DNA of 64,000 bases, taken from assembly GCF_011305415.1 (NCBI RefSeq), contig NZ_JAANOQ010000008.1:1-64000 (forward strand), read 5' to 3'. Positions 27,042 through 37,060 of the stretch are shown piece after piece. A program made the position numbers and the translations under genes. The notes under the pieces are model-generated. The model was given only the letters and a program-made list of their open reading frames with translations. It was not told the origin of the DNA and searched no databases. Position 1 is the stretch's first letter, and every line of letters begins with the position of its first letter. The stretch comes from Flavobacterium bernardetii (lineage in GTDB: Bacteria; Bacteroidota; Bacteroidia; Flavobacteriales; Flavobacteriaceae).

Positions 27042-29549
27042 ATGAAAATGGCGAAGAATTTAGTTATCGTGGAGTCACCTGCAAAGGCAAAAACCATAGA
27101 AAAATTTTTAGGAACAGATTTCCAAGTGGAATCGAGTTACGGACATATTGCAGATTTACCTTCAAAGGAAATTGGTGTAGATGTGAACGATAACTTCAAA
27201 CCTAAATATGAGGTTTCTCCGGATAAAAAAGCACTAGTAAAAAAATTAAAAGACTTATCAAAGAAAGCCGACATGGTTTGGTTAGCTTCCGATGAGGACC
27301 GAGAGGGAGAAGCAATTTCTTGGCATTTAGCTGAAGAATTAAAATTAGATCCAGCCAAAACAAAGCGTATTGTTTTTCACGAAATTACAAAAACTGCCAT
27401 TTTAAAAGCGATTGAAAATCCGAGAGATATTAATTACAACTTAGTAAACGCACAACAAGCTCGTAGAGTTTTAGACCGTTTAGTAGGTTACGAATTATCA
27501 CCAGTTCTTTGGAAAAAAGTAAAAGGTGGACTATCTGCTGGTCGTGTACAATCGGTTTCAGTGCGATTAATTGTGGAACGTGAAAGAGAAATTCAGAATT
27601 TTAAAGCGGTTGCGAGTTATTCCATCAGTGCTGAATTTACAAACGAAGCTGGAAAAACGGTTAAAGCAAAACTGAGCAAAAATTTCAATACGAAAGAAGA
27701 AGCGAAAGCCTTTTTAGAAAAAAACATAAAAGCCGATTTTAAAGTTGCCGATTTAGAAACGAAACCAACTAAAAAATCACCAACAGCACCCTTTACGACT
27801 TCTACTTTACAACAAGAAGCCGCTCGTAAATTGTATTTACCTGTTGGAATTACGATGCAAATTGCACAACGTTTATACGAAGCCGGTTTAATTACGTATA
27901 TGAGAACCGACAGTGTAAACCTTTCTCAAGATGCAATGGCAGCTGCAGAAGCAGAAATCACATCATACTACGGAAAAGAATACAGTAAACCAAGAAATTA
28001 CAATACCAAATCGAAAGGTGCGCAAGAAGCTCACGAGGCTATTCGTCCTACAGACATGAGTCGCCATACAGTTGATATCGATAGAGATCAAGCACGTTTA
28101 TACGATTTAATTTGGAAACGTACTTTAGCTTCGCAAATGAGTGATGCAGAATTAGAACGTACCAATGTTAAAATTGCTGCAAATACACATAATGAATATT
28201 TTTCTGCAACGGGTGAAGTTATCAAGTTTGACGGTTTCTTAAAAGTATACTTAGAAGGTAATGACGACGATGAAGAAGAACAAGAAGGCATGTTACCTGC
28301 TTTAAAAGTAAACGAAAAATTAAATAATAAATTTATTGCTGCAACGGAACGTTTTACCAGACCAGCAAGTAGATATACTGAAGCTTCTCTAGTAAAAAAA
28401 TTAGAAGAATTAGGAATTGGTCGTCCTTCAACGTACGCGCCAACTATTTCTACTATTATCAATAGAAACTATGTTGAAAAAGGTAGTTTTGAAGGAGCAG
28501 AAAGAAAATACGAACAATTGACTTTAATTGCTAACGAAATCAAATCGCAAACTTTAAAAGAAAATTCTGGTTCGGATAAAGGAAAATTAGTTCCAACAGA
28601 TATTGGAGGAATTGTGACCGATTTCTTAGTCAAAAACTTCGAAACGATTTTAGATTATAATTTCACAGCAAAAGTGGAACAAGATTTCGATGAAATTGCT
28701 GCTGGAAATGAAGATTGGCATAAAATGATGAGTACGTTTTATAACCACTTTCACCCAATTGTAACAAAAGTAGAAACGACTGCAGAACGTGAATCTGGTG
28801 AACGTATTTTAGGAACCGACCCAAAATCTGGAAAACCAGTTTCAGTACGTTTAGGAAAATATGGTGCAATGGCTCAAATTGGTGCTATTGACGATGAAGT
28901 AAAACAATTTGCAAGTTTAAGAGCGGAACAAAATTTAAGTACTATTACTTTAGAAGAAGTTTTAAATTTATTTTTATTACCAAAATCTTTAGGGAATTAC
29001 GAAGGAGAAGAAATTGAAGTGAATAACGGACGTTTTGGACCTTATGTGAAGTTTGGTACTCAATTTATTTCTTTAGCGAAAGGTGAAGAACCACTAGACG
29101 TTACTATGGAAAGAGCTATTGAGTTAATCGATGAAAAAACGAAAGCAGATGCTCCAATTGCCACATATGACAATTTACCAGTTCAAAAAGGAGTGGGTCG
29201 TTTTGGACCTTTCTTAAAATGGAATGGCATTTTCATCAATGTAAATAAAAAATACAATTTCGATAATTTATCTCAAGCAGATATTAACGAATTAATTGAA
29301 GACAAGCAACAAAAAGATATCGACAAAGTACTTCATAATTGGACGGATGAAGGCATCAAAGTTGAAAAAGCACGTTGGGGAAGATCTGTAATTACAAAAG
29401 GTAAAATTAAAATTGAATTAAGTAAAGATATTGATGCTACCAAATTAACTTTGGAAGAAGTTAAAGAAATGATCGAAAAGAAAGCTCCAGCTAAAAAAAC
29501 AGCAGCAAAAAAAGCTCCAGCAAAGAAAACTGTAGCTAAAAAGAAATAA
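27042..29549 (+). CDS. topA: DNA topoisomerase I (type IA)
   Basis: 835 residues from ATG 27042; ATG 27048 (MAKNLVIVESPAKAKTIEKF) is equally good and more typical. Toprim domain: VESPAKAKTIEKFLG ... SDEDREGEAISWH. Catalytic Tyr286 (numbered from 27042) lies in LITYMRTDS. C-terminal zinc-finger-like units are replaced by glycine-rich RFGPYVKFG and RFGPFLKW repeats, and the end is a Lys/Ala-rich tail (EKKAPAKKTAAKKAPAKK) that probably binds DNA non-specifically. It relaxes negative supercoils. Confidence 0.97.
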   Translation: MKMAKNLVIVESPAKAKTIEKFLGTDFQVESSYGHIADLPSKEIGVDVNDNFKPKYEVSPDKKALVKKLKDLSKKADMVWLASDEDREGEAISWHLAEELKLDPAKTKRIVFHEITKTAILKAIENPRDINYNLVNAQQARRVLDRLVGYELSPVLWKKVKGGLSAGRVQSVSVRLIVEREREIQNFKAVASYSISAEFTNEAGKTVKAKLSKNFNTKEEAKAFLEKNIKADFKVADLETKPTKKSPTAPFTTSTLQQEAARKLYLPVGITMQIAQRLYEAGLITYMRTDSVNLSQDAMAAAEAEITSYYGKEYSKPRNYNTKSKGAQEAHEAIRPTDMSRHTVDIDRDQARLYDLIWKRTLASQMSDAELERTNVKIAANTHNEYFSATGEVIKFDGFLKVYLEGNDDDEEEQEGMLPALKVNEKLNNKFIAATERFTRPASRYTEASLVKKLEELGIGRPSTYAPTISTIINRNYVEKGSFEGAERKYEQLTLIANEIKSQTLKENSGSDKGKLVPTDIGGIVTDFLVKNFETILDYNFTAKVEQDFDEIAAGNEDWHKMMSTFYNHFHPIVTKVETTAERESGERILGTDPKSGKPVSVRLGKYGAMAQIGAIDDEVKQFASLRAEQNLSTITLEEVLNLFLLPKSLGNYEGEEIEVNNGRFGPYVKFGTQFISLAKGEEPLDVTMERAIELIDEKTKADAPIATYDNLPVQKGVGRFGPFLKWNGIFINVNKKYNFDNLSQADINELIEDKQQKDIDKVLHNWTDEGIKVEKARWGRSVITKGKIKIELSKDIDATKLTLEEVKEMIEKKAPAKKTAAKKAPAKKTVAKKK

Positions 29550-29572
29550 CATTTTAAAAGCAAGAAAAAATT

Positions 29573-30715
29573 ATGATATTCGAATATTTACAACCTGTAT
29601 CGGAAGAAATTCAGAAATTTACAGAAAGTTTATCTAATCAAACATTAGGTAAAAAGGTTGTGATGCATACTGAAACCGATTATCCAAATTTAGAAAATAT
29701 ATCTATTGCAATTATTTGCGTTAATGAAAATAGAGGTGCTGATTTATATAATGAAGATTATAATTTCGACAACTTTAGAAAAACCCTATACAGCTTATTT
29801 CCAGGAAACTGGAGTAAAGGAATTGCGGATTTAGGAGATGCATTAGTTGGAAATGAAACAAGTGACACCTATTTTGTGTTAAAAATCATTTGCGCAGAAT
29901 TAATTAAACAAAAAATTATACCTTTGGTGATTGGTGGGTCACAAGATTTAACTTATGCGATGTATCGTTCATTTGATAATTTAGATCAAATGGTTAATTT
30001 AGTTGCCATCGATAATAAGTTCGATTTTGCAAAAGAAGAAAAACTGCAATCTGATTCCTATTTATCAAGAATTATAGTCGAAGAACCAAATAATCTATAT
30101 AATTTTAGCAGTGTTGGTTATCAAACCTATTACACTTCTCAAGAAGAGATAGATTTAATTGAAAAACTATATTTTGACACATACAGATTAGGCGAAATAA
30201 TTAAAAGTCCAGCTATTGTTGAACCCATTTTTAGAGATGCTGATATTATCAGTTTAGATCTAAAATCAGTAAAATCATCAGACTCTGGAAATACAACTGA
30301 ATTTTATCCAAACGGATTTGACGGAAGAGAAATTTGCGCATTAGCAAGATACGCTGGAATTAGCGATAAAGTAAGCGCATTTGGTGTTTTTAATCAGTTT
30401 TTTGCAAAAAATGAAAACGAGCTAATTGCTCAAATTGTTTGGTATTTCATTGAAGGATACCACTTAAGAAGTTACGAATACCCATTTGAAGAAAAAACAA
30501 ACTATAACAGATATATTGTTTTAGCAGAGGACGAAGAGTTGATTTTTTACAAAAGCAACCGATCAGAAAGATGGTGGATGGAAATAAATTATAATACTAT
30601 ATACAATAAAAGTGTTAAAAAAACGTTATTACCTTGCACAAACGACGATTATATAGCAGCATGCAATGCGGAAATTCCAGAAAGATGGTGGAAAGCGCAT
30701 AAAAAAAGTTATTAA
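29573..30715 (+). CDS. Arginase/formimidoylglutamase-fold protein with degenerate metal site
   Basis: 380 residues with the ureohydrolase fold order, but the three metal motifs are altered. GGDHS is GGSQD (Gln124 for the His ligand), DAHxD is DNKFD (147-151, Lys for the His), and the SxDxDxxDP motif reads SLDLKSVKSSD (Lys231 for an Asp). Three of the six Mn ligands are therefore missing, and arginase-type catalysis is unlikely. It may be a structural or regulatory pseudoenzyme. It starts 23 bp after topA and lies directly upstream of gldKLMN, a neighbourhood I recall from other flavobacteria. Confidence 0.75.
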   Translation: MIFEYLQPVSEEIQKFTESLSNQTLGKKVVMHTETDYPNLENISIAIICVNENRGADLYNEDYNFDNFRKTLYSLFPGNWSKGIADLGDALVGNETSDTYFVLKIICAELIKQKIIPLVIGGSQDLTYAMYRSFDNLDQMVNLVAIDNKFDFAKEEKLQSDSYLSRIIVEEPNNLYNFSSVGYQTYYTSQEEIDLIEKLYFDTYRLGEIIKSPAIVEPIFRDADIISLDLKSVKSSDSGNTTEFYPNGFDGREICALARYAGISDKVSAFGVFNQFFAKNENELIAQIVWYFIEGYHLRSYEYPFEEKTNYNRYIVLAEDEELIFYKSNRSERWWMEINYNTIYNKSVKKTLLPCTNDDYIAACNAEIPERWWKAHKKSY

Positions 30716-30781
30716 AACATCGTTAAAAGTGCAATAATAATCGATAAAAAGCATTTTTTTTAGTTTTTTTTAAGATAGCTA

Positions 30782-30812
30782 TTGTATATGTCAAAATAAA
30801 TAGATAGGTTTG
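30782..30812 (+). promoter_or_regulatory. Promoter of gldKLMN
   Basis: TAGGTTTG (30805-30812) matches TAnnTTTG. A partial -33 (TTG at about 30787) lies upstream. The gldK ATG follows 38 bp downstream. Confidence 0.55.
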
Positions 30813-30850
30813 AACCCTAAAATAAAATAAAATTTTATAACCCAATTAAT

Positions 30851-32242
30851 ATGAAAAAGTTTTTAGTATTATCGGCAGCATTAGCTTTATTTACAAGCTG
30901 TGGAAAAGGCGATAAAGGTGAACTGGTAGGAGTTAAAGGCAAGAAGTGGTTTTCTGAAAAGCCATTTGGTATGTCACTTATACCTGGAGGTGCATTTATA
31001 ATGGGTAAGTCAGATGATGACGTTGCCAATATTCAAGACGCTCCAACTAAGACTGTTACTGTTCGTTCATTTTATATGGATGAAACTGAAATTACTAATA
31101 GTGAATACCGTCAATTCGTAGAATGGGTGAAAGATTCTACTATCAGAACAAGACTTGCTATCCAAGCTGAAGAATCTGGTGCAAAACCAGCTGAAGGTGG
31201 TAAAGGCGGTAAAAACGCTGGAAGTATTGGTGATTTTGCTTTCGCAGACACTGATCCAGAAAAAATGACGGCATATGATAAATATATGTACGAAAACTAT
31301 TATAGTGTTGGAACTGATGCAGATCCTTACGCTAATAGAAAAACAAACAAAAAAGTAAAATTAATTACAGAAACTGCAAAATATCCAGATGCGGATTATG
31401 TTGAAGTAATGGATTCTATGTATTTACCTGAATCAGAATCGTTTAATGGGTTAAAAACGATTGATGTAAGTAAATTAAAATTCAAATACAATCAAGTAGA
31501 TTTAAATAAAGCTGTAAAGAAAAAAGGTCGTAAAAACTTCTATGAAGATGCACCACCTTTAGAAATTTATCCTGATACAACTGCTTGGATTAAAGATTTC
31601 GCATATTCTTACAACGAACCAATGCACAATGATTATTTTTGGCACCAAGCATATGGAGAATATCCAGTAGTTGGAGTTTCTTGGAAACAAGCTAAAGCAT
31701 TTTGTGCTTGGAGAACAATGTACAAAAACTCTCATGTTAAAAAACAAAAAGGTAGAGATCAAGTAAACTCTTTCCGTTTACCAACTGAAGCAGAATGGGA
31801 ATATGCTGCAAGAGGTGGAATTGAATCAGGAACTTACCCTTGGGGAGGTCCTTACGCTAAAAACGACAGAGGATGTTTCTTAGCTAACTTCAAACCAAAC
31901 AGAGGAGATTATGCAGCAGACGGTGCTTTATACACAGTTGAAGCTAAATCTTACGAGCCAAATGATTTCAATTTATACAACATGGCTGGTAACGTTTCTG
32001 AGTGGACAGAAACTGCTTATGACGCTGGAGCTTATGAATTCGTTTCAAGTATGAATCCAAACGTTGCAGATCCAAAAAACCAAAGAAAAGTTGTTCGTGG
32101 TGGATCTTGGAAAGATGTTGCATTCTTCCTACAAGTTTCAACTCGTGATTTCGAATATGCAGATTCTGCAAGAAGTTATATCGGTTTCAGAACTGTACAA
32201 GATTACATGGGAACTGATGCAACAGGAAATAAACCAAAATAA
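30851..32242 (+). CDS. gldK: Gliding motility / type IX secretion lipoprotein GldK
   Basis: 463 residues with a lipobox (FTSC, Cys17), then a formylglycine-generating-enzyme/sulfatase-modifying domain (SLIPGGAFIMGKSDDD, FYMDETEITNSEYRQFV, SFRLPTEAEWEYAARGG, NMAGNVSEWTET, VVRGGSWKD). GldK forms the outer-membrane-associated periplasmic ring with GldN in the type IX secretion and gliding machine; the enzymatic fold is used structurally. It is the first gene of gldKLMN. Confidence 0.97.
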   Translation: MKKFLVLSAALALFTSCGKGDKGELVGVKGKKWFSEKPFGMSLIPGGAFIMGKSDDDVANIQDAPTKTVTVRSFYMDETEITNSEYRQFVEWVKDSTIRTRLAIQAEESGAKPAEGGKGGKNAGSIGDFAFADTDPEKMTAYDKYMYENYYSVGTDADPYANRKTNKKVKLITETAKYPDADYVEVMDSMYLPESESFNGLKTIDVSKLKFKYNQVDLNKAVKKKGRKNFYEDAPPLEIYPDTTAWIKDFAYSYNEPMHNDYFWHQAYGEYPVVGVSWKQAKAFCAWRTMYKNSHVKKQKGRDQVNSFRLPTEAEWEYAARGGIESGTYPWGGPYAKNDRGCFLANFKPNRGDYAADGALYTVEAKSYEPNDFNLYNMAGNVSEWTETAYDAGAYEFVSSMNPNVADPKNQRKVVRGGSWKDVAFFLQVSTRDFEYADSARSYIGFRTVQDYMGTDATGNKPK

Positions 32243-32300
32243 TATTAAACAAGAATTAACTTAACTAATTAATTATACTTAACTAACTAAAATTTAAATT

Positions 32301-32936
32301 ATGGCACTTTTAAGCAAAAAAGCAATGAATTTCCTTTACGGAATGGGAGCAGCAGTAGTAATCGTTGGAGCATTATTCAAAATTCAACACTGGCCTGGAG
32401 CAGGACCTATGTTAATTGTTGGATTATTAACTGAAGCAATAATTTTTGCATTATCAGCATTTGAAACTCCTGAAAAAGACTTAGATTGGTCATTAGTTTA
32501 TCCAGAATTAGCAGGAGAAGATGCTAAACCAAAATCATTGAAAAAAGAAAATCCAGCTGAAGCTCAAGGATTATTATCTCAAAAATTAGACAACTTATTA
32601 AAAGACGCTAAAATTGATGGTGAATTAATGGCAAGCTTAGGAAATAGCATTAAAAACTTCGAAGGTGCTGCTAAAGGTATCGCTCCTACAGTTGATGCAA
32701 TGGCTTCACAAAAGAAATATGCAGAAGAAATGGTTAAAGCATCTAGTTCATTAGAAGCATTAAACAATTTATATACTGCACAAGTTGACGCTGCTCAGAA
32801 AAATGCTGATGCAAACTCTCAAATTGCTGAAAATGCAGAAAAATTAAAACAACAAATGCAATCAATGACTTCTAACATATCTTCATTAAATGCTGTTTAT
32901 GGTGGAATGTTATCTGCAATGCAAAACAAAGGATAA
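32301..32936 (+). CDS. gldL: Gliding motility / T9SS motor protein GldL
   Basis: 211 residues. Two transmembrane helices (about 12-28 and 36-54) carry KIQHWPGAGPMLIVGLLTEA. The acidic residue in the second helix (Glu45 here) matches the Glu reported as essential for proton-driven rotation in Flavobacterium johnsoniae. A cytoplasmic helical domain follows. With GldM it forms the inner-membrane proton-powered motor. Confidence 0.97.
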   Translation: MALLSKKAMNFLYGMGAAVVIVGALFKIQHWPGAGPMLIVGLLTEAIIFALSAFETPEKDLDWSLVYPELAGEDAKPKSLKKENPAEAQGLLSQKLDNLLKDAKIDGELMASLGNSIKNFEGAAKGIAPTVDAMASQKKYAEEMVKASSSLEALNNLYTAQVDAAQKNADANSQIAENAEKLKQQMQSMTSNISSLNAVYGGMLSAMQNKG

Positions 32937-32990
32937 TTAGTTTTATCAAATAAATTACAATTTAATTAACTAAACTAATTATTACACAAA

Positions 32991-34517
32991 ATGGCAGGAG
33001 GAAAATTAACCCCTAGACAGAAGATGGTAAACCTAATGTACTTGGTTTTCATCGCAATGTTGGCATTAAACATGTCAAAAGAAGTATTATCAGCATTCGG
33101 AAACTTTAACGATAAATTTTCAGAATCTAATAAATTGACAGATGAAGCAAATGGAAATTTATTATCAGCATTAAATACCAAAGCTAGTGATGAGCCAGCT
33201 AAATATGCAGAATCAGCAAAAAAAGCTGCGGAAGTAGCTAAAATTTCTAAACAATTTGTAACATTTATTGAAAGTGTTAAAGGTGAAGTTACTGCAGGTT
33301 ATGAAGTTGATGAAAATGGTAAATTACCATTTGAAGCAATGGATAAATCAAGTATTGATGAAAAATGGTTTTTAGGAGATGGGTATAGCCCAAGAGGAAA
33401 AGAAATTGTTTCAAGTATTGATAAATACGTTGCTGATATTAAAAAGGTATTAGGATCTGATGTAAAATACATTCCTTTTATCAAAGAAATTGAAAAGAAA
33501 TTTTCAACGGCTGATATTAAAAACAGAGAAGGTGTAAGTGTAAAATTCTTAGATTATAAAACTAAAGGTTTTCCAGATGTATCTACTTTAACATTTTTAA
33601 CAGCTTTACAAAATGATGCTAAAAATACTGAAGCTGGAGCTTACAATTTATTCTTAGGAAATGCATTAAAAACTGCAGCTTCTATGAAAAACTTCCAAGC
33701 GATTGTTGTTTTAGATAAAAATGCATATTTCCAAGGTGAGCAAGTAACTGGTAAAGTGGTTTTAGGTCGTTATGACGCAAACACTCAACCAACTTCTTTC
33801 AAAGGTCCTGGAAAAATCCAAAACGGACAAGCTGTTATATCTATGACTGCTGGTGGTATTGGAGAACAAACAATCTCTGGACAATTTGGTTTCTTAGAAG
33901 ATGGAAAAGAAATTCCATTAAAATTCGAAGGTACTTACGTTGTTGTTCCTCGTCCAAACTCTGCAACTATTTCTGCAGACAAAATGAACGTGGTTTACAG
34001 AGGTGTAAACAACCCAATGACAATATCTTTTGCAGGAGTTTCTAACGATAAAGTAAGAGCAAATGCAGCTGGAATGACTGGAACAAACGGTAAATACGTT
34101 TTAAGACCAGGAGCTGGAAGTACAGTAATGATTAATGTAAGTGCAACATTACCTGATGGTAAAGTGGTTTCTGACAAAAAAGAATTCCGTATTAAAGGTT
34201 TACCTGCTCCAACTGGAAAAGTTAGAGGAATGGTTGCTGCAAGTGGACCAGCTTCAAACTTAGAAGTTGTTTCAATTTCAGCTGAAATGGAAGATTTTGA
34301 TTTCCCTGTAACAGCAAACGTAACTCAGTTTAACGTTAAAGTTCCTGGACAACCAACAATTGTAGTTCAAGGAAACAGAATGGACGGAAGAGCTAAAGCT
34401 GCAATTAAAAAAGCAGGAAGAGGTGATGTTGTAATCATTTCTGAAATTAAAGCTACTTTCGTTGGAATTGACCAAAGACCAAAATCTATTTCGCCTTGTA
34501 CTTACGAAATAAAATAA
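32991..34517 (+). CDS. gldM: Gliding motility / T9SS motor protein GldM
   Basis: 508 residues: a short cytoplasmic N terminus (MAGGKLTPRQKMVNLMYLVF), one transmembrane helix (about 15-32) and a large periplasmic part of stacked domains ending in an Ig-like C-terminal domain (TAKGRA..ISEIKATF region). It spans the periplasm and links the GldL motor to the GldKN ring. Confidence 0.97.
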   Translation: MAGGKLTPRQKMVNLMYLVFIAMLALNMSKEVLSAFGNFNDKFSESNKLTDEANGNLLSALNTKASDEPAKYAESAKKAAEVAKISKQFVTFIESVKGEVTAGYEVDENGKLPFEAMDKSSIDEKWFLGDGYSPRGKEIVSSIDKYVADIKKVLGSDVKYIPFIKEIEKKFSTADIKNREGVSVKFLDYKTKGFPDVSTLTFLTALQNDAKNTEAGAYNLFLGNALKTAASMKNFQAIVVLDKNAYFQGEQVTGKVVLGRYDANTQPTSFKGPGKIQNGQAVISMTAGGIGEQTISGQFGFLEDGKEIPLKFEGTYVVVPRPNSATISADKMNVVYRGVNNPMTISFAGVSNDKVRANAAGMTGTNGKYVLRPGAGSTVMINVSATLPDGKVVSDKKEFRIKGLPAPTGKVRGMVAASGPASNLEVVSISAEMEDFDFPVTANVTQFNVKVPGQPTIVVQGNRMDGRAKAAIKKAGRGDVVIISEIKATFVGIDQRPKSISPCTYEIK

Positions 34518-34536
34518 TTTAAATAAAAATAAAAAA

Positions 34537-35433
34537 ATGAATTGGAGAAATTTTTTATTAGTAGCAGTATTTAGTGTAAGCACGTTTTCGTTCGCTCAAT
34601 CTAACTTACTAAACGCAAAAACACCTGCTGAAATCGGTAAAAAAACGGAAGCAGAATTAAATGCAGATAATGACAAACCATTACCTTACGGTTACGTAGG
34701 TGATAGAGATATCCTAATGGGTAAAACAGTTTGGGAAATTATTGATGTAAATCAAAGAGTTAATTTTCCTATGTATTATCCAATTGAAGGAGATTTAGGT
34801 CCAGATAGAAAACCTTTATATGATGTATTGACTCAAGCAATGAGAGACAAAAAAATCACTGAAGTATACGATTCTGGATACTTTACAGCTAAAAAAACTT
34901 TAGATGATATTGAAAAATCATTAGTATTTACAGATACTACTGACCAAGGTATTGAAGAATTAAATGCTGGTGCAACAAAAGTTTCAGAAGAATACATTGT
35001 AAAAACTGAAATCAAAGCTATTGATGTTCAGGGATACAAAATCAAAGGGTTTTGGTATTTTGACAAACGTCAAGGTGAATTAAAATACAGATTAATGGGA
35101 ATTTGTCCATTAGTTCCAGATGTTTACACAATGAACTCTGAAGCTGGTAAAAACGAACCACCAATTGAATTATTCTGGGTTTATTTCCCAGCAGCTAGAG
35201 AAGTTTTACATGGAGCAAATGCTTTCAATGAAAAAAACTCAGCGATGCCATTCTCTTTTGACCATATTTTAAATGCTCGTCGTTTTGGGGCAGTAATTTA
35301 CTTAGAGGAAAATGTATACGGAGACAGATTAATTAAAGATTACATGAAGGAAAATTCTCAAATGCAATTATTAGAATCTGAAAGAGTAAAAGAAAAAATA
35401 CGTAATTTCGAATTAGATATGTGGAATTACTAA
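34537..35433 (+). CDS. gldN: Gliding motility / T9SS ring protein GldN
   Basis: 298 residues with a signal peptide (MNWRNFLLVAVFSVSTFSFA, then QSN). The GldN core has ILMGKTVWEIIDVNQRVNFP, YFTAKKTLDDIEKSLVF and EVLHGANAFNEKNSAMPFSF. It binds GldK in the periplasmic ring of the type IX system. The operon ends in a strong terminator. Confidence 0.97.
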   Translation: MNWRNFLLVAVFSVSTFSFAQSNLLNAKTPAEIGKKTEAELNADNDKPLPYGYVGDRDILMGKTVWEIIDVNQRVNFPMYYPIEGDLGPDRKPLYDVLTQAMRDKKITEVYDSGYFTAKKTLDDIEKSLVFTDTTDQGIEELNAGATKVSEEYIVKTEIKAIDVQGYKIKGFWYFDKRQGELKYRLMGICPLVPDVYTMNSEAGKNEPPIELFWVYFPAAREVLHGANAFNEKNSAMPFSFDHILNARRFGAVIYLEENVYGDRLIKDYMKENSQMQLLESERVKEKIRNFELDMWNY

Positions 35434-35456
35434 TTAAAATATTTCTCCAATCATAA

Positions 35457-35493
35457 TACAAAAACTCTTACTTCGGTAAGAGTTTTTTTTTGT
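35457..35493 (+). terminator. Terminator of gldKLMN
   Basis: AAAACTCTTAC / GTAAGAGTTTT with a TTCG tetraloop (about 35461-35484), then a T-run; a textbook intrinsic terminator. Confidence 0.9.
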
Positions 35494-35503
35494 TTAATTA
35501 CTT

Positions 35504-35529
35504 TGTCATTGCAAGCACGAAGCAATTTC
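35504..35529. repeat. Dispersed intergenic repeat scrap
   Basis: TGTCATTGCAAGCACGAAGC followed by AATTTC resembles the GTCATTGC...ACGAAGCAAT repeat often scattered between genes in Bacteroidetes. A related scrap (TACGAAGCAATTTCG) lies at 24888-24903. Confidence 0.4.
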
Positions 35530-35559
35530 ATAATAGCAAATGAAACCAAAAAATTTATG

Positions 35560-35567
35560 TAAATTTG
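35560..35567 (+). promoter_or_regulatory. -7 element of the FAD oxidoreductase gene
   Basis: TAAATTTG matches TAnnTTTG. It lies downstream of the first in-frame ATG (35540) and 20 bp before the ATG at 35588, so it decides the start in favour of 35588. Confidence 0.6.
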
Positions 35568-35587
35568 CATTTCTATCATACAAAATA

Positions 35588-36643
35588 ATGGAAGTCGATT
35601 ATCTTATTATTGGTTCTGGTTTAGCCGGAATTTCTTTTGCAGAAACCTGTTTATTGAACCATAAAACAATTATGGTAATCAATGACAACTCACAAAACTC
35701 CACAACCATTGCTGGTGGATTATACAATCCTGTAGTTTTAAAAAGATTTACAAAAATTTGGGAAGCGGAAGCACAACTTGAAATCTCTATTCCTTTTTAT
35801 AAAAATTTAGAAGAAAAATTAAACGAAAAATTTCTATTTGAAATTCCACTTTTAAGAAAACTGAATTCAATAGAAGAACAAAACAATTGGTTTACAGCTT
35901 CAGACAAACCTACCCTATCTAATTACCTAAACATCAATTTAGAAACTTTAGAAAATGAATTTGTATCAAATAACTACAAATTCGGAAAAGTAAATCATAC
36001 TGGCTTTTTAGATACCAAAAAATTGAAAGAAACATATACTACATTTTTAATTTCGGAAAAAAGTTATTTACAAGAAACATTTGATTATTCTAAATTAGTT
36101 GCTGAAGAAAATCACATTCATTATAAAAACATCAAAGCCAAACAAATTGTTTTTGCAGAAGGTTTCGGTATACATAGCAATCCCTATTTCAATAATTTGC
36201 CATTAGATGGAACAAAGGGGGAACTTTTTATTATCAAAGCGGAGAACTTAGATTTAAACGAAATCATTAATTCAAGCATTTGGATTTTACCTATCGGAAA
36301 TGATTTGTATAAAGTTGGTGCGACTTATAATTGGGAAGACAAAACCACAACTAAAACCGAAGCAGGTAAAAAAGAATTACTTTCCAATTTAAAAGAATTA
36401 ATTTCTTGCGAATTTGAAATTATTGAACATTTAGCAGGAATCAGACCAACTGTAAAAGATAGACGACCACTTTTAGGTAGACACTTTGCAGAAAAAAACA
36501 TCTATATTTTAAATGGAATGGGAACAAGAGGCGTACTTTTCGCACCTTATTTATCAGATAAATTATATCAGTATATAGAAAACAATATGGAATTAGACAA
36601 CGAAATTTCAATCAATAGAATTTATAAAAAGTTATTTAGATAA
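35588..36643 (+). CDS. FAD-dependent oxidoreductase (DAO family)
   Basis: 351 residues from ATG 35588 (MEVDYLIIGSGLAGISFAET), chosen because a -7 promoter element lies between this and the upstream ATG at 35540. The N-terminal Rossmann GSGLAG and C-terminal AGIRPTVKDRRPLLG and NGMGTRGVLFAPYLSDKL are typical of glycine oxidase/D-amino-acid dehydrogenase-like flavoproteins. The substrate is not evident. It overlaps the convergent DUF983 gene by 12 bp. Confidence 0.8.
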   Translation: MEVDYLIIGSGLAGISFAETCLLNHKTIMVINDNSQNSTTIAGGLYNPVVLKRFTKIWEAEAQLEISIPFYKNLEEKLNEKFLFEIPLLRKLNSIEEQNNWFTASDKPTLSNYLNINLETLENEFVSNNYKFGKVNHTGFLDTKKLKETYTTFLISEKSYLQETFDYSKLVAEENHIHYKNIKAKQIVFAEGFGIHSNPYFNNLPLDGTKGELFIIKAENLDLNEIINSSIWILPIGNDLYKVGATYNWEDKTTTKTEAGKKELLSNLKELISCEFEIIEHLAGIRPTVKDRRPLLGRHFAEKNIYILNGMGTRGVLFAPYLSDKLYQYIENNMELDNEISINRIYKKLFR

Positions 36644-37024
36644 TTTTGATTTCCAATTCTTATCAAAATCAATAAAAATATTAATCCAAATATTTCTAGA
36701 TACACGCATCATAATTGGCATCATAACCAATAAAGTAATGACAATTGCAATAAAAGAAGTCTTTAATGACGATTCAAAAAACAAATAAGAAACTACAAAA
36801 GCGGCAACTGAAAAAGCAACTCCTAAACCATAACTAACATACATTGCACCATAAAAAAAAGAAGGTTCAATACTATAAACTAATCCACATTGCGTGCATT
36901 TTTCGTGCATAGCATAAACTTTGTTTAAATTAAATGGATTTCCATCAAAATACATACTTTCCTCGTGACATTTTGGACAACAACCAGTTATCATCGCATA
37001 AATTTTAGAACCTTTACCAAACAT
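36632..37024 (-). CDS. DUF983 zinc-ribbon membrane protein
   Basis: 130 residues. Two Cys pairs (CCPKCHE and CTQCGLVY) form a zinc-ribbon-like head, followed by two transmembrane helices (about 55-85 and 90-110). DUF983 has no fixed function; it occurs near cytochrome oxidase genes in proteobacteria, but no such gene is near here. Its 3' end overlaps the convergent FAD oxidoreductase by 12 bp. Confidence 0.8.
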   Translation of the reverse strand: MFGKGSKIYAMITGCCPKCHEESMYFDGNPFNLNKVYAMHEKCTQCGLVYSIEPSFFYGAMYVSYGLGVAFSVAAFVVSYLFFESSLKTSFIAIVITLLVMMPIMMRVSRNIWINIFIDFDKNWKSKLSK

Positions 37025-37060
37025 TTCAATAATTTTAATGCAAAGGTAAGATAAGAGTAG

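Noticed and set aside
26801-27193. 130-codon plus-strand ORF overlapping the miaB start and topA
   Set aside because: It runs through the miaB promoter region and then out of frame inside topA; composition is low-complexity.
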